Assembly (NCBI GenBank): GCA_903832025.1
Contig: CAIKZY010000084.1
Coordinates: forward strand, 1 to 45,133
Source: an uncultured Actinomycetes bacterium
Lineage (GTDB): Bacteria > Actinomycetota > Actinomycetes > S36-B12
Reading direction: 5' to 3'
Length of the DNA stretch: 45,133 nt
The notes under the pieces were generated by a model, which saw only the letters and a program-made list of their open reading frames with translations, had not been told where the DNA came from and did no database searches. Of this stretch, positions 1-10,145 are shown in pieces (the first letter of the stretch is position 1; the number at the start of each line of letters is the position of its first letter). The position numbers and the translations under genes are program-made.

Positions 1-879
1 CAGGTATCCCAACTCCTGCCCTCCGACAGCGAACAAGGGGCGAAAGACGACGACCTTTCGGTGCTGGCGACGCTCGAGCACCGCCTCCAGCCCGGCGCAC
101 AGTGCCAGCGCACTCTTGCCGGTGCCGGCTCGACCACCCAAGGACACGATGCCCACCTCTGGATCGAGCAAGAGGTCGAGTGCGATGCGTTGCTCAGCAC
201 TGCGTCCATGTATGCCAAATGCCTCGCGATCACCGCGTACCAGGCGCACGCGCTTGTCGGCCGTGATCCGTCCAAGCGCGCTACCGCGATCACTCATCAA
301 CACCACACCGGAATTGACTGGCAGGTCCATCGCCTCGTGCAGGTCGATTACGACATCCTCGTAGAGGCGGTCGACATCCTCGGCCGAGACGTCCAGCTCG
401 CTGAGGCCGGTGTACCCCGATGCCACGACCAGCTCCGCGCGATACTCCTCGGCAGCCATGCCGACCGCGGATGCCTTGACTCGCATCGGCAAGTCCTTGG
501 AAACCAGGACCACATCCTTGCCTTCAGCCGCCAGATTCCGAGCAACAGCAAGGATTCGGGTGTCGTTATCGCCCAGTCGCATGCCGCTGGGCAAGATCGT
601 GGGATCGGCATGATTGAGCTCAATACGCACTGTGCCGCCAAGCTCGCCCACGCCCATCGGCTCATCAATGCGACCGTGCGCTACGCGCAGATCATCCAGC
701 ATGCGCAGTGCCTGACGAGCGAAATACCCAAGTTCCGGATGCGAGCGCTTGGCCTCAAGCTCAGTGACCACCACGATCGGTATCACCACGTCGTGCTCGT
801 CGAACCGCAGTAATGCGCGCGGGTCAGACAGCAGGACTGAGGTATCCAGGACGTAGGTGCGGCGGTCTGCCTTGGGCAC
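1..879 (-). CDS. phoH2: PhoH family protein with N-terminal PIN domain (PhoH2), C-terminus cut by window edge
   Basis: Read by hand on the minus strand; the ORF track misses it because it runs off the window. The N-terminus has a PIN-domain start ([12 protein letters not shown]) with later acidic residues ([21 protein letters not shown]), so a PIN-type RNase domain fills roughly residues 10-150. A PhoH ATPase domain follows, with a Walker A ([10 protein letters not shown]) near residue 260. PIN-PhoH fusions are known as ATP-dependent RNA helicase/RNases in mycobacteria (Rv1095). The GTG start is chosen because a perfect AGGAGG lies five bases upstream; an in-frame ATG at 966 would add about 29 residues but has no Shine-Dalgarno. 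It follows uppS on the same strand after a 218-bp gap in which I see no gene. Family assignment is firm; the biological substrate is unknown. Confidence 0.93.
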   Translation of the reverse strand, partial: MPKADRRTYVLDTSVLLSDPRALLRFDEHDVVIPIVVVTELEAKRSHPELGYFARQALRMLDDLRVAHGRIDEPMGVGELGGTVRIELNHADPTILPSGMRLGDNDTRILAVARNLAAEGKDVVLVSKDLPMRVKASAVGMAAEEYRAELVVASGYTGLSELDVSAEDVDRLYEDVVIDLHEAMDLPVNSGVVLMSDRGSALGRITADKRVRLVRGDREAFGIHGRSAEQRIALDLLLDPEVGIVSLGGRAGTGKSALALCAGLEAVLERRQHRKVVVFRPLFAVGGQELGYL

Positions 880-1097
880 GCGTGCCTCCTCAGGGCGCAC
901 CTGCCGGCGAGCCCGGTTGGTATGTCGAGAACGGATGATCTCGTACTGCGACGCTAGAACTGCCATGCCCCGCGCGTGGTCAGACACGCCGCGGAAACGA
1001 CAGCCCAGTTGCATGAATTCTGCGTGCGACGAATATTGCCATTCGGTGCCCAGCCGGTCGAACACGCACCGTTCCACCAGCCCGGCTGAACAATCGG

Positions 1098-1859
1098 TCA
1101 GGCTCCGAAGCGGCGCTGGCGTTCGGCGTATGCACGCATGGCGCGCAGGAAATCCACGTGCCGAAAGTCCGGCCAGTACGCCTCGCAGAAATAGAACTCC
1201 GAGTGGGCCGACTGCCACATCAAGAACCCGGAAAGTCGCTGCTCCCCCGAGGTGCGGATCACCAGATCCGGATCAGGCTGCCCTTTGGTGTACAGGTGCT
1301 CGGCGATGTGCTCAACGTCAACGACCTGGGCCAGCTCATCCAGACTGGTACCGGCGGTGGCATGCGCAGCGAGCAAGGACCGCACCGCGTCGACGACCTC
1401 TCGACGACCACCGTATCCAACAGCCACATTGACCAGCGAGCCATCGATGGTTGCTGTGGACTCCGCAGCGTCCTTGAGCAGTGCGGCAGTGTGCGCAGGC
1501 AGCAGGTCTAGTGCTCCGACCGGATGCAGCCGCCACTTCGCCTGGGCCACCAAGTCAGTAACTGTCTCCTCGATGATGCCCATCAAGGCCGCCAATTCGA
1601 TTTCGGGCCTGTTCAGATTGTCGGTGGACAGCAGCCACAGCGTGACGACTTCGACACCTGCCTCATCGCACCAGCCCAGGAAGTCCACGATCTTGGCTGC
1701 TCCAGCTCGATGTCCGGCTGAAGAGCTTGAACCTTGTGCGGTGGCCCAACGGCGATTGCCATCCAGAATGACCCCGACATGGCGAGGGCGACGATCTGCA
1801 GGGATCTGTGACATCAGTCGGCGTTCATACGCCCCATAGATGAGCTCGGACAGTCCCAC
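1098..1859 (-). CDS. uppS: Short-chain Z-isoprenyl diphosphate synthase (UPP synthase family, Rv1086-like)
   Basis: A 253-aa cis-prenyltransferase that condenses isopentenyl diphosphate with an allylic diphosphate. The catalytic loop DGNRRWA starts at Asp33. Other family motifs are [25 protein letters not shown], and the C-terminal [16 protein letters not shown]. The overall pattern is closest to mycobacterial Rv1086, which makes Z,E-farnesyl diphosphate for decaprenyl phosphate synthesis, rather than the long-chain Rv2361c type; that subtype call is inference from motif wording. The GTG start lies 10 bp after the stop of the DUF255 gene on the same strand, so the two are probably co-transcribed. 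Product chain length cannot be read from sequence here. Confidence 0.92.
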   Translation of the reverse strand: MGLSELIYGAYERRLMSQIPADRRPRHVGVILDGNRRWATAQGSSSSAGHRAGAAKIVDFLGWCDEAGVEVVTLWLLSTDNLNRPEIELAALMGIIEETVTDLVAQAKWRLHPVGALDLLPAHTAALLKDAAESTATIDGSLVNVAVGYGGRREVVDAVRSLLAAHATAGTSLDELAQVVDVEHIAEHLYTKGQPDPDLVIRTSGEQRLSGFLMWQSAHSEFYFCEAYWPDFRHVDFLRAMRAYAERQRRFGA

Positions 1860-1869
1860 GTTGTGAAGG

Positions 1870-3876
1870 CTACCTGGTCAGGGCCTGGACCTGTGCGGCG
1901 AAGTCCTGGGTCGTTTGCACCGGCAACGTGCAGGTGAAGCCCTGGCAGACATAGGCGGTGGCATGACCATCCACCGGGATACGCCCCGCCATCAGCTCCA
2001 CACAGTCGTCCCCGAACGCGATCACCGCGCCCGGTGACGTCACGGCCCGCGCTGCTGCGAGCAAGGCGGTGAACCCTGGAGCATCGGGAGCACCGGCCAC
2101 CGCGATTTCAACCGGCCCGGCAACCATTGCAGCCGCTGCCGCTAGTCCCCACCCGGCCATGCGAGGAGCGGTGCTGGCATACGGGACAACCACGCGCAGC
2201 GCCTCCTCGGCAATCACCCGGTACTCGTCCTTGCCGGTCAGTGCGGCGTAGGTCAGGGCCGCGTCCGCTATTGAAAACCAGCCCGACGGCTCGGCGCCAT
2301 CGGACGGATCCCGTGGACGGATGATCAGCGGCTGCCCATCATCGGCAGTTGCGAAAAAGCCTCCCTGGTCGTCGGCGAAGTGCGCGATCGCGCTGTCCAG
2401 CAGCACGCCCGCCAGTTCCAGCCATTCTGATTCTCCGGTGGCCTGGTAGAGGGCAAGCAATCCGTGGGCCAGATGGGCGTAGTCCTCCAGAACACCGTCT
2501 GCATACCCGGCAATGCCATCGCGCGAGGTGCGCACCACTCGGCCTGGGCGCGCAGGGTCGGTGTGAGTGACCAGGATTGCATCTGCGCACCGGCGGGCTG
2601 CCTCGATCCAATCCGAACGGTCGAAGATTGAACCGCACTGCGCGAGCCCGGCGATCGTCAACCCATTCCACGCTACGAGGACCTTGTCATCGCGGGCAGG
2701 ATGGACTCGAGCCGCCCGCGCGTCGAATAACTTGCCTCGGATACGCGCAAAGCGCTCATCGTCATCGGGATCGACCGGCAACTGCAATGTCGACGCACCG
2801 AGTTCGAAGGTTCCCTCGCTGGTCACGCGAAGGATCGATGCGGCCCAGTGACCATCCTCGACGCCGAGCACATCCTGCAACTGCTGCGGACTCCAGACAT
2901 AAAAAGCCCCTTCGCTGCCTTCGGAATCGGCGTCAAGGGCACTGGCGAAGACGCCGGACGTGGTGCGCAAATCCCGCAAGAGGAACTCCACCGTCTGCTT
3001 CACAATACGCTCAGCGAACGGGGACCCAGTGAGCCGATACCAGTGCCCGTAGGCAGCGAGCAGCAGAGCATTGTCATAGAGCATCTTCTCGAAATGAGGG
3101 ACCACCCACGCGCGATCCACCGAGTACCGCGCGAATCCTCCGCCGAGCTGGTCATACATCCCACCCCGGCCCATGGCCTCAAGCGTGCGCTCGGCCATGG
3201 CACCTGCCTGCTGGTCCCCGACTGCCGCCATGCGGAGCAAGAACTCCAGGACCATCGATGGCGGGAATTTCGGGGCATCGCCGAAGCCACCGTTTCCGGC
3301 ATCGAAATCCCGAGCGAGCACCTGCACCGCCGTTGTCAGGGTCTGGTCAGTGGGCATGGAGGTGTCGTCGGGCAGCACCCTGGATTCCAAGGCCTGCGTG
3401 ATTCGAACGCCGGCTGCATCCAAGTCCTCGCGGCGTTCGTCCCATGCCTGAGCAATCGCCGCCAGGATCTGCGCGAATGACGCCATGCCATGTCGGGGCA
3501 CGGGCGGGAAATAGGTGCCGGTGTAAAAGGGGTGGCCGTCATGATTGGTGAACACCGACATCGGCCAACCTCCGTGCCCGGTCATCGCCACCGTGGCGTC
3601 CATGTAGACCGAGTCCACGTCAGGATGCTCTTCGCGGTCCACCTTGATGCACACGAAGTGATCGTTGAGATACCCCGCGACAACCGGATCCTCGAAAGAC
3701 TCATGTGCCATCACATGGCACCAGTGGCATGCGGAGTATCCAATGGAAATGAACACCGGGACATTGCGTTCCCTGGCTTCGTTGAACGCCTGCTGGCTCC
3801 ACGGCAGCCAATCGACCGGATTGTGGGCATGCTGAAGCAAATAGGGACTCGTCGCCGACGCGAGCTGATTGGCCAC
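1870..3876 (-). CDS. DUF255 thioredoxin-domain protein (YyaL/SSP411/Rv1084 family)
   Basis: A 668-aa cytosolic protein. The N-terminal thioredoxin-like DUF255 domain covers about residues 1-160, opening with the typical [14 protein letters not shown] and carrying CHWC (Cys50, Cys53). The rest forms the six-hairpin alpha/alpha-barrel seen in N-acylglucosamine epimerase-like proteins. The family is conserved from bacteria to mammals (spermatogenesis-associated 20), but its enzymatic role is not established. The ORF track begins at 3894; I prefer the GTG at 3876 (VANQLAS) because homologues start just before this motif, although no strong ribosome site marks it. Upstream of uppS, as in mycobacteria. 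Confidence 0.9.
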   Translation of the reverse strand: MANQLASATSPYLLQHAHNPVDWLPWSQQAFNEARERNVPVFISIGYSACHWCHVMAHESFEDPVVAGYLNDHFVCIKVDREEHPDVDSVYMDATVAMTGHGGWPMSVFTNHDGHPFYTGTYFPPVPRHGMASFAQILAAIAQAWDERREDLDAAGVRITQALESRVLPDDTSMPTDQTLTTAVQVLARDFDAGNGGFGDAPKFPPSMVLEFLLRMAAVGDQQAGAMAERTLEAMGRGGMYDQLGGGFARYSVDRAWVVPHFEKMLYDNALLLAAYGHWYRLTGSPFAERIVKQTVEFLLRDLRTTSGVFASALDADSEGSEGAFYVWSPQQLQDVLGVEDGHWAASILRVTSEGTFELGASTLQLPVDPDDDERFARIRGKLFDARAARVHPARDDKVLVAWNGLTIAGLAQCGSIFDRSDWIEAARRCADAILVTHTDPARPGRVVRTSRDGIAGYADGVLEDYAHLAHGLLALYQATGESEWLELAGVLLDSAIAHFADDQGGFFATADDGQPLIIRPRDPSDGAEPSGWFSIADAALTYAALTGKDEYRVIAEEALRVVVPYASTAPRMAGWGLAAAAAMVAGPVEIAVAGAPDAPGFTALLAAARAVTSPGAVIAFGDDCVELMAGRIPVDGHATAYVCQGFTCTLPVQTTQDFAAQVQALTR

Positions 3877-4000
3877 ACCGCGATTGTTGCGCACTCACTG
3901 TCATTGACATGTATCGGCATGTGCGAACAGGCGGTCACCGTGCAGATCACGTCGACGGACATCATCAGACATTGGTGACGTGCGGCGGTAGCGTGGTGAT

Positions 4001-4888
4001 ATGGAATGGGCTGCGAATGCGCGTCAGGCGCTTGCCCTGCGCGATGCCTACGACCAACAATTGCGGGACACTGCCGAGATCGCTCATGCACGACAGTGGG
4101 ATCGCGATGGTCCGATTCTGCGAGCCGTGTTCGACCAGGACTTCGGCTTCATCACCTACCGCACCCTCGGTGCATTGGCTGGCGACGGCCCAGGGCTGGA
4201 TAGCCTGATTACTCGTGCCATCGCGCACTTTCGCGAGCGAACCTCAGTGCGGGAGGTCGAATGGAAGACGCGCGGACACGATCTTCCCCGAGACCTGTCC
4301 GATCGCCTTCGCGCACGCGGCTTTGAGCCCGGTGAGCCGGAAACGGTCATGATCGGCGCAGCGCAGCACTTAGCGCAGCACGTTGCGCTTCCCCAGCACA
4401 TTCGGCTACGCCGAATCGGTCGTGCCCCTGATGGGGCGACTTTGGATATCGGCACTACCGGCGAGCAGGTTGAGCAGATGCTCAGGCTGCAGGCAGCTGT
4501 TTTCGGTCAGGCCGGGCACCAGTCCGCCACTGAGTTGACACGACGAATCGTTGATGACCAGGGGCATCTTCAGGCATGGGTGGCCGAGGTGCAGAGCACC
4601 GATGACGACTCGTGGACCATGGTCAGCGCAGGGCGACTGGAAATCGTGGAAGGCACACAGTTCGCGGGGATTTGGGGAGGAGCGACCTTGCCGGAGTGGA
4701 GAGGTCGCGGAATCTATCGGGCATTGACCTCAGCTCGTGCTCAAGCCGCGATGGCACGCGGAGTCCAGTTCATCCACAGCGACTGCACGGAATTCAGCAG
4801 GCCGATTTTGCAGCAAGCAGGCCTGACGCCGGTAACGACGACCACGCCGTTTTCGTGGCATCGGGAGCCGTCACTCACCGGGCAATGA
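4001..4888 (+). CDS. GNAT family N-acetyltransferase
   Basis: A 295-aa protein with one recognisable C-terminal GNAT domain: the acetyl-CoA binding motif A reads WRGRGIYRALT after a strand ending IWGGATLPE, around residues 225-240. The N-terminal half (about 1-130) lacks a clear acetyl-CoA motif but is long enough to be a degenerate second GNAT fold. The substrate is unknown. It is divergent from the DUF255 gene (about 125 bp apart), and its stop overlaps the stop of the convergent LysE-type gene by 14 bp. The ATG start has only a weak upstream purine tract. Confidence 0.82.
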   Translation: MEWAANARQALALRDAYDQQLRDTAEIAHARQWDRDGPILRAVFDQDFGFITYRTLGALAGDGPGLDSLITRAIAHFRERTSVREVEWKTRGHDLPRDLSDRLRARGFEPGEPETVMIGAAQHLAQHVALPQHIRLRRIGRAPDGATLDIGTTGEQVEQMLRLQAAVFGQAGHQSATELTRRIVDDQGHLQAWVAEVQSTDDDSWTMVSAGRLEIVEGTQFAGIWGGATLPEWRGRGIYRALTSARAQAAMARGVQFIHSDCTEFSRPILQQAGLTPVTTTTPFSWHREPSLTGQ

Positions 4889-5504
4889 ACACCGGGATGA
4901 TGACCGTGATCGAGAGCACGGCCATGATCACAGCGATACCCGCATCCAGGATGCGCCAGCTGACCGGCTTGGCGAAGATCGGCGTCAACGCCCGCGCGCC
5001 GTATCCCAAGCTCACGAACCACACCACCGATGCGGTCCCAGCGCCGGCCGCGAAGAGCCACTGATACGGATGGTGCGTGGCAGCAATGGTTCCCAGAAGC
5101 ACCACTGTGTCCAAGTACACGTGGGGGTTGAGCCAGGTGAATGCCAGGCAGGCACTGATCGAAGCCATAGCGGTCGCCGGGACCGGCGACCCACTGACCG
5201 ACATCGATGTCGATTGCCAGGCCGCCCGTGCCGAGCGCACGGCGTACCAGGCAAGGAAGCCAGCGCCGACGATGCGGATGATGGTCAGCGCCAGGGTATG
5301 ACCGGTGATCACCGCTCCAATCCCGGCAACACCTGCAGCGATCAACACGATGTCCGATCCAGCACAGATCGCCACGATCAGCCCGATGTGCCGCCGAAGG
5401 AGTCCCTGCCGCAGGACGAACGCGTTCTGGGCTCCGATAGCCACGATCAGCGATGCACCCAGGCCCAGTCCGGCCAGGTATGCCGGCCACGGCTGCTGGT
5501 TCAT
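4875..5504 (-). CDS. LysE/ArgO family amino-acid exporter
   Basis: A 209-aa inner-membrane protein with about six hydrophobic segments. Family landmarks include GASLIVAIGAQNAFVLRQGL near the N-terminus and the TWLNPHVYLDTVVLLG motif in the middle, as in basic amino-acid exporters of the ArgO/LysE group. The likely role is efflux of lysine/arginine or similar compounds; the specificity is inferred. The ORF track extends to 5561, but the ATG at 5504 (MNQQPWPAY) places the first membrane helix correctly and avoids overlap with the divergent small ORF at 5560. No LysG-type regulator is adjacent. Confidence 0.88.
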   Translation of the reverse strand: MNQQPWPAYLAGLGLGASLIVAIGAQNAFVLRQGLLRRHIGLIVAICAGSDIVLIAAGVAGIGAVITGHTLALTIIRIVGAGFLAWYAVRSARAAWQSTSMSVSGSPVPATAMASISACLAFTWLNPHVYLDTVVLLGTIAATHHPYQWLFAAGAGTASVVWFVSLGYGARALTPIFAKPVSWRILDAGIAVIMAVLSITVIIPVFIAR

Positions 5505-5559
5505 GACCGCCCCGAGGTTGCCGGCATGCGCATGGCCGTCAGCATGCCATGCTGCATCC

Positions 5560-5733
5560 ATGCAGAAGCAGTTGCAGGAAGTGGCACGCCTGAGCGCCCC
5601 GGCTCAACGAGCCTTAGCCCAGCACTTGCTCACGCAGCTATCCGACGGCCCGGCCCACCCGCAGGTGGCAGACACTGTTGATCAGTTGATCAACGCCTAC
5701 CTGCACGACCCTGACCTGACGAGGAACCCATGA
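5560..5733 (+). CDS. Small hypothetical protein coupled to the VOC gene
   Basis: A 57-aa ORF (starts MQKQLQEVARL, ends LTRNP) with predicted helical, Leu/Ala/Gln-rich character and no membrane segment. The frame is open further upstream, but the LysE-type gene starts divergently there, so the ATG at 5560 is the natural start. Its stop overlaps the ATG of the downstream VOC gene (ATGA), which suggests translational coupling. I do not recognise a family. The tight overlap is the main argument that it is real. Confidence 0.55.
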   Translation: MQKQLQEVARLSAPAQRALAQHLLTQLSDGPAHPQVADTVDQLINAYLHDPDLTRNP

Positions 5734-6128
5734 GCGACCTGACCGCGACCTCGATCCATCACCTGTCGCTATCGGTCGGCGATGCAGTGGAAACCGCGGG
5801 GTGGTTCCAGCAATTGCTCGGTGGGGCATTGGTGACCGAGCGCATGGGTGATGGTTTTCGCCGACTGCGCCTTGCCTGGCCCAGCGGCCTGGTGCTGTCC
5901 ATCACCCAGCATGACCAGACCGACCTGTCTGATCGATTCGACCACCGCCGCATTGGCATGGATCACTTCAGCTTGGCCTGCAGCAGCAAAGCGGAGATCA
6001 CGGACTGGTGCGCCCACATGGATGAACGGGGCATCGAGCATGGGCCGCTTGAGGATGTCGCATACGGGTTGGCCGTGACCGCACGGACTCCCGATGGCAT
6101 ACCGGTTGAGTTCTTCTGCGCCAAGTAG
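5730..6128 (+). CDS. VOC family protein (glyoxalase/bleomycin-resistance fold)
   Basis: A 132-aa single vicinal-oxygen-chelate domain. It opens with [23 protein letters not shown], the usual first beta-alpha-beta unit with a metal-ligand His, and ends with a typical [11 protein letters not shown] strand containing the Glu ligand. Members bind a divalent metal and act as glyoxalases, dioxygenases, epimerases or resistance proteins; which one applies cannot be told. Coupled by ATGA to the 57-aa ORF upstream, and 37 bp before ung on the same strand. Confidence 0.85.
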   Translation: MSDLTATSIHHLSLSVGDAVETAGWFQQLLGGALVTERMGDGFRRLRLAWPSGLVLSITQHDQTDLSDRFDHRRIGMDHFSLACSSKAEITDWCAHMDERGIEHGPLEDVAYGLAVTARTPDGIPVEFFCAK

Positions 6129-6165
6129 TGGACCGGGAACTGCACGCACACAGGAGGTCACCGAC

Positions 6166-6843
6166 GTGGCGCAGTCACTGACTGAGTTGGTTCATCCCAG
6201 CTGGGCATCGGCGCTTGCCGACCAGCAGGACACCTTGACGGAGATCGGTGCCTTCCTGCGTGCTGAATCCGCAGCCGGACGCACGTGGGCGCCATCCGGG
6301 GCGAGCATCCTTCGAGCGTTCACCCAACCGCTGGAGCAGGTTCGCGTGCTGATCTTGGGACAGGACCCGTATCCGACCGCCGGTCACGCCGTTGGGCTGT
6401 CCTTCTCGGTGGCGCCAGATGTACGCCCGCTCCCGCGCAGCCTGAGCAACATTTTCACTGAACTGCAGACTGATATGTCAGTGCCCAAGCCTGCCAATGG
6501 AGACCTGAGCAGGTGGGCTGACCGGGGAGTCCTGCTGCTCAATCGAGTTCTCACCGTGCGCATCGGCGAGCCAGGATCGCACCGCGGGATCGGCTGGGAG
6601 CGGCTCACAACCGCCGCAATCACTGCGCTGGTCGAACGGTCAGACCAGCCGCTGGTGGCCATCCTGTGGGGCAAGGATGCCCAGAGCGTGCAACCGCTGC
6701 TCCCGGATGTGCCAGTGATCGCCAGCGCGCATCCGAGCCCGATGTCCGCTGATCGCGGATTCTTCGGATCGCGCCCATTCAGCACGGCAAACGAGTACTT
6801 GCAGGACCTCGGTGACGACCCCGTGGACTGGAACCTGACCTAG
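6166..6843 (+). CDS. ung: Uracil-DNA glycosylase (family 1)
   Basis: A 225-aa base-excision repair enzyme that removes uracil from DNA. The water-activating loop GQDPYP has the catalytic Asp at about residue 67, and the HPSPMSA minor-groove loop lies near residue 190 with its conserved His; LLLNRVLTV is also typical. The ORF track starts at 6094 inside the VOC gene; the GTG at 6166 is chosen because AGGAGG sits eight bases upstream. The stop codon overlaps that of the convergent DUF3817 gene. Confidence 0.95.
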   Translation: MAQSLTELVHPSWASALADQQDTLTEIGAFLRAESAAGRTWAPSGASILRAFTQPLEQVRVLILGQDPYPTAGHAVGLSFSVAPDVRPLPRSLSNIFTELQTDMSVPKPANGDLSRWADRGVLLLNRVLTVRIGEPGSHRGIGWERLTTAAITALVERSDQPLVAILWGKDAQSVQPLLPDVPVIASAHPSPMSADRGFFGSRPFSTANEYLQDLGDDPVDWNLT

Positions 6844-7193
6844 ATTGAGGACGACAGATTCTGCGCAGCCAAGCGCACCTGAACATCCTTGTGCGTGTAA
6901 TGCTCTGCGACAAATGACATGAACGGGATCGTGCCGGCCAGCAAGATGCCGATCGTCTTGAAGATGCCGTACCTCATTCTGAATGCCAGATCAACGCCGG
7001 TGACCAGGTAGATGAAGTACAGCCATCCGTGGCAAAGCCACAGCAACCCGTACAACGCAGGTCGATTCGCATCGTTACCGTAGTCCAAGAAGACTCGGCC
7101 GATCACGAGCCAAATGAATGCCGTGGCGAGCACGACACCGGTCACCCACGCCATGATGCGATACCGGACTGCGGCACCCGCGATTCCCTTCAC
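6840..7193 (-). CDS. DUF3817 family small integral membrane protein
   Basis: A 117-aa protein with three hydrophobic segments. The actinobacterial DUF3817 signature is visible: [12 protein letters not shown] at the start, [18 protein letters not shown] in the middle, and a third helix ending before FVAEHY. Function is not established. Last gene of the minus-strand run beginning at mca, nine bp after the PfkB gene, and tail-to-tail with ung so that the two TAG stops interlock. Confidence 0.88.
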   Translation of the reverse strand: MKGIAGAAVRYRIMAWVTGVVLATAFIWLVIGRVFLDYGNDANRPALYGLLWLCHGWLYFIYLVTGVDLAFRMRYGIFKTIGILLAGTIPFMSFVAEHYTHKDVQVRLAAQNLSSSI

Positions 7194-7202
7194 ATCACCA
7201 GC

Positions 7203-8123
7203 CTAATAGGCGCCGATCTCACTGGCATGCGGTGGATCAGCACCCGGTCGGGTGCAGGTAATACCCGCGACCTTGACCCCGAAAGCGGTGGCTTTGGTCA
7301 GCAGGTCAATGTCTGCCAGCGCCGCCCTATCCAATCCATGATGTGCCCAGTACGCCAAGAATCCTCCGGAGAAGGAATCCCCGGCTCCGACGGTGTCGAC
7401 GACGTCCACGTGTGGAACCGGCACGGTCACTGGCATACCGGCCGTGATGATGCGTACCTCCTGCGATCCATCAGTGAACAGCACCACGGCATTGGCCCGC
7501 TGTTGCAGTTGCTGGGCTGCCTGGAGGGCCTCAGTGCTCGGGTACAAGTAGGCAAGGTCATCGCCGCTGACCTTGATGACGTCAGCCCGGTCCAACACCA
7601 CGGGCAATGTCCGGGCAAACGCCGCTGAACCGTCCATGACAGACGGACGGCAATTCGGGTCTGCCATCACCATGCATTCCGACCCTGCCGACGAGACCAC
7701 GGCCGCGGTGGCGTCGGCCAGTGGCTCAAGGACCAAGCCCAGCGTGCCGACATGGATGCTGGTGCATGCACCCAGTGCCTCCAACGCCATCTGCGCCGTC
7801 ACTGAGGCAGCCGCAGTGTTGTCGAACATGAATCGATATGTAGCCGCATTGTCTTGGTCGAGCTGCGCGATTGCCACGGTGCTCGGCTGGGACAGTCGAT
7901 GCCCGAGTCCGTAGATCAATCCGTCGGCTGCCAGCATATCCATCATCCGTGACCCGAATGCGTCAGTGGAAATGCCGCCCAGGAACGACGTTGGCACGCC
8001 CAATCGGGCACAGGTGCGTGCGGTATTGAACGGCGCACCACCCACGACCGAGGTCCGAACATAGCCCGTCGGATCGACAATAATGTCGATCAGCGCTTCG
8101 CCAATCACACAGATCACGAGCAC
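7203..8123 (-). CDS. PfkB family carbohydrate kinase (fructokinase-like)
   Basis: A 306-aa ribokinase-family sugar kinase. The N-terminal substrate region reads GEALIDII and VVGGAPFNTA. The C-terminal ATP/anion-hole motif DTVGAGDSFSGGF includes the catalytic Asp. The wording resembles fructokinases, so phosphorylation of fructose or a related sugar is likely, but specificity is inference. Lies 21 bp downstream of SURF1 on the same strand; no sugar transporter sits beside it. The GTG at 8123 is used; an in-frame GTG at 8108 is possible. Confidence 0.88.
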   Translation of the reverse strand: MLVICVIGEALIDIIVDPTGYVRTSVVGGAPFNTARTCARLGVPTSFLGGISTDAFGSRMMDMLAADGLIYGLGHRLSQPSTVAIAQLDQDNAATYRFMFDNTAAASVTAQMALEALGACTSIHVGTLGLVLEPLADATAAVVSSAGSECMVMADPNCRPSVMDGSAAFARTLPVVLDRADVIKVSGDDLAYLYPSTEALQAAQQLQQRANAVVLFTDGSQEVRIITAGMPVTVPVPHVDVVDTVGAGDSFSGGFLAYWAHHGLDRAALADIDLLTKATAFGVKVAGITCTRPGADPPHASEIGAY

Positions 8124-8144
8124 CCACGTTAGTGCACAGCAGTG

Positions 8145-8897
8145 CTAGTGGCCCGATGCATTCTGTTCCTGCCCTGACCCAACACCTCGATGGGATTCGG
8201 CCCAGGCAAAACGCGCATACGCCGCGATGAGAAAGCAGCCGAATGCCAGCCACTGGAGGACGTACCCAAAATTCTGGAGCGGAAAGCTCACCTCACCCAG
8301 GGTTGCGGTGGGGTGCACCGGGATCGGTGCAGGACGCTGGATGGGCTGTTGGGACGCAAGTGTCACGTAGCCCGGTCGCAGTGCCAGATGCCAGTTCCGT
8401 GCCAACTGGTCGCTGGTCATGGTGACGAACGTGCCTGCCGCCGCACCGGGATAGAACTGCTCATCTTGCTCCCATGTGCCATCCACGCTGACCGATCCGG
8501 GCATCAGCGCCGTGGCAGCACCCCCGGAATTGGCAACCCAGCCTCGATTCACGGCAACAACCGTGCCGTCATCAAGTCGAAGGCCAGCAATCGCCCACGC
8601 ACCCCGTCGTCCATCCAGCGAGCGATCATGGATCACGGCAGCAGTTGCGGCAATCCATTGACCATGCAGTTGCACCCGGCGACCAAGCAGGTCGGTGTTG
8701 CTGGGATCTCCTGGCATGGGAAGTGCATTGGCATGAATCGGTGAGAGCAACGCCACGTGTTCGCTGGCCTGAATCTCCACCGTCCGCTGCCACTGCCAAT
8801 GCGCCAATGCCAAGCACGTGACAAAGCCGATGATGACCAGGGCACCCATCGCCAGCCAGCGTGGGGTGAGGAGCAACTTGGCAGAACGCTTAGCCAT
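8145..8897 (-). CDS. SURF1 family cytochrome oxidase biogenesis protein
   Basis: A 250-aa membrane protein with a helix near each end (after RWLAMGALVIIGF and around FGYVLQWLAFG). The intervening extracytoplasmic domain carries the SURF1 hallmarks GRRVQLHGQW and VAVNRGWV. The family helps assemble or insert haem into aa3-type oxidases. The ORF track begins at 8987 inside the upstream gene; the ATG at 8897 overlaps that gene's stop by eight bases, a normal coupling. No cox genes are in view. Confidence 0.88.
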   Translation of the reverse strand: MAKRSAKLLLTPRWLAMGALVIIGFVTCLALAHWQWQRTVEIQASEHVALLSPIHANALPMPGDPSNTDLLGRRVQLHGQWIAATAAVIHDRSLDGRRGAWAIAGLRLDDGTVVAVNRGWVANSGGAATALMPGSVSVDGTWEQDEQFYPGAAAGTFVTMTSDQLARNWHLALRPGYVTLASQQPIQRPAPIPVHPTATLGEVSFPLQNFGYVLQWLAFGCFLIAAYARFAWAESHRGVGSGQEQNASGH

Positions 8898-9225
8898 GCC
8901 CATTCGCGCCGTCTGATTGCGCATTTCCCAATTGCGCGCCTCCTGATTGCGTTTGGTCATCCGACGAACCGCTCGAAGGATGCGCACGGTCCTCGGCTTG
9001 CACCTGTCCGGCTGCCTCAGCCTGCGCGGTCAATTCAGCGTCCAGGTCATACTGCAGATCTGCAGGTCCTTCTGGCAGCGTTGGAGCGATCTTCTTCATG
9101 TGCCGATTCATTGAACGCCACAGGAAGAAGGTAGCCACACCCAGCAGGACGAAGAACACCCCGGCGATCGGCCCGGCGCCGTCGATGACGGAGTTCAAGT
9201 CACTGGTCGGGCTACTCAGCAGCAT
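8890..9225 (-). CDS. Small single-pass membrane protein next to mca
   Basis: A 111-aa protein with one membrane helix (about residues 18-37, GPIAGVFFVLLGVATFFLW), then a basic stretch and a hydrophilic Gln/Gly/Asn/Ala-rich tail likely disordered. It starts two bases after the mca stop and overlaps the SURF1 start. Mycobacteria also have a small ORF (Rv1083) after mca, but I cannot show homology. The tail DNA contains short imperfect direct repeats (CTGATTGCG twice), which may explain its composition. Function unknown. Confidence 0.72.
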   Translation of the reverse strand: MLLSSPTSDLNSVIDGAGPIAGVFFVLLGVATFFLWRSMNRHMKKIAPTLPEGPADLQYDLDAELTAQAEAAGQVQAEDRAHPSSGSSDDQTQSGGAQLGNAQSDGANGHG

Positions 9226-9227
9226 TC

Positions 9228-10085
9228 CTACCTCAATCCAGCAAAGAGATCATCTTCGGGCAACGACGTCTCCACAAGGCTACGCGCGAGCTCGAAATCC
9301 TCAGTTGGCCATACCCGGCATTGCAATTCCAGCGGGACCGCGAACCACTGGCCATCGGGATCTATTTGCGTTCGATGGGCCAGCAATGCTCGGTCGCGCA
9401 CCGCAAAGAACTCACTGACCGGCACCTTGGTGGTGATGCGGACACTGTTATCCGGGCGATCGGCCCAGCCCGCAATCCAGTCTTGATACGGAGATTCCAG
9501 ATCCGCGTCGATCATCGCAAGGTGCAGCGCCGTCACTCGGGTCTTGGTGAATTGGTGGTTGTAGTACACCTTGCTCACCGCCCAGGGCTCGCTGACATCG
9601 ATCCAATTGGCATCTGCCGCTAAATCGACCGCTGCCATGGATACCTGATGGCAGCGCACGTGGTCGGGGTGGGGATATCCGCCGATCTCGTCATACGTGG
9701 TCAAGACCTGCGGACGAAATGCTCGAATGTGGCGGGCCAGCGACCTTGCCGACTCGGCCAAGTCCACCACCGCAAAGCAGTCCGTCGGCAGAGGGGGCAA
9801 CGGGTCACCCTGTGGGTATCCGGAATCCTGATAGCCCAACCACACATGGTTCACGCCAAGGATCGCTGCTGCAGCGGCCATCTCGCGGCGCCGCACTTCA
9901 GCCAAGCCCAAGGCATCAACATCGGCCTGGGCCGCTGCATTGAGCACGTCCCCGCGCTCTCCCCCGGTGCAGCTGACCACGAGCACGCAAACGCCCTGGG
10001 ACACATACTTGGCCATGGTGGCCGCACCCTTGCTCGACTCATCATCAGGATGAGCGTGGACAGCCATCAACCGCAGATCGGACAC
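9228..10085 (-). CDS. mca: Mycothiol S-conjugate amidase
   Basis: A 285-aa zinc amidase of the LmbE/PIG-L fold. The metal site includes AHPDDE (residues 11-16) and the later PHPDH. It cleaves mycothiol S-conjugates of electrophiles to give a mercapturic acid for export plus GlcN-Ins. The C-terminal block (DPDGQWF, RVWPTEDFELARS, EDDLFAG) is typical of Mca rather than the related deacetylase MshB. This indicates a mycothiol-using actinomycete. First gene of a minus-strand run and divergent from DUF4307, the same neighbour as in mycobacteria. Confidence 0.93.
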   Translation of the reverse strand: MSDLRLMAVHAHPDDESSKGAATMAKYVSQGVCVLVVSCTGGERGDVLNAAAQADVDALGLAEVRRREMAAAAAILGVNHVWLGYQDSGYPQGDPLPPLPTDCFAVVDLAESARSLARHIRAFRPQVLTTYDEIGGYPHPDHVRCHQVSMAAVDLAADANWIDVSEPWAVSKVYYNHQFTKTRVTALHLAMIDADLESPYQDWIAGWADRPDNSVRITTKVPVSEFFAVRDRALLAHRTQIDPDGQWFAVPLELQCRVWPTEDFELARSLVETSLPEDDLFAGLR

Positions 10086-10145
10086 CGCGCTAGTGTGCCA
10101 ATCCGATGCGCCGAGTGCCTCAGCGCCCCGACCAAAGGTGGTGAC

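Noticed and set aside
857-1432. Plus-strand ORF of 191 aa
   Set aside because: Mostly antisense to uppS with Arg/Ser-rich shadow composition and no family.
5305-5559. Upstream part of ORF 5305-5733
   Set aside because: Antisense to the LysE-type exporter; the natural start is the ATG at 5560.
9648-10145. Long upstream extension of the DUF4307 ORF (track 9648-10622)
   Set aside because: It runs antisense through mca, and a good ribosome site and family start are at 10146.
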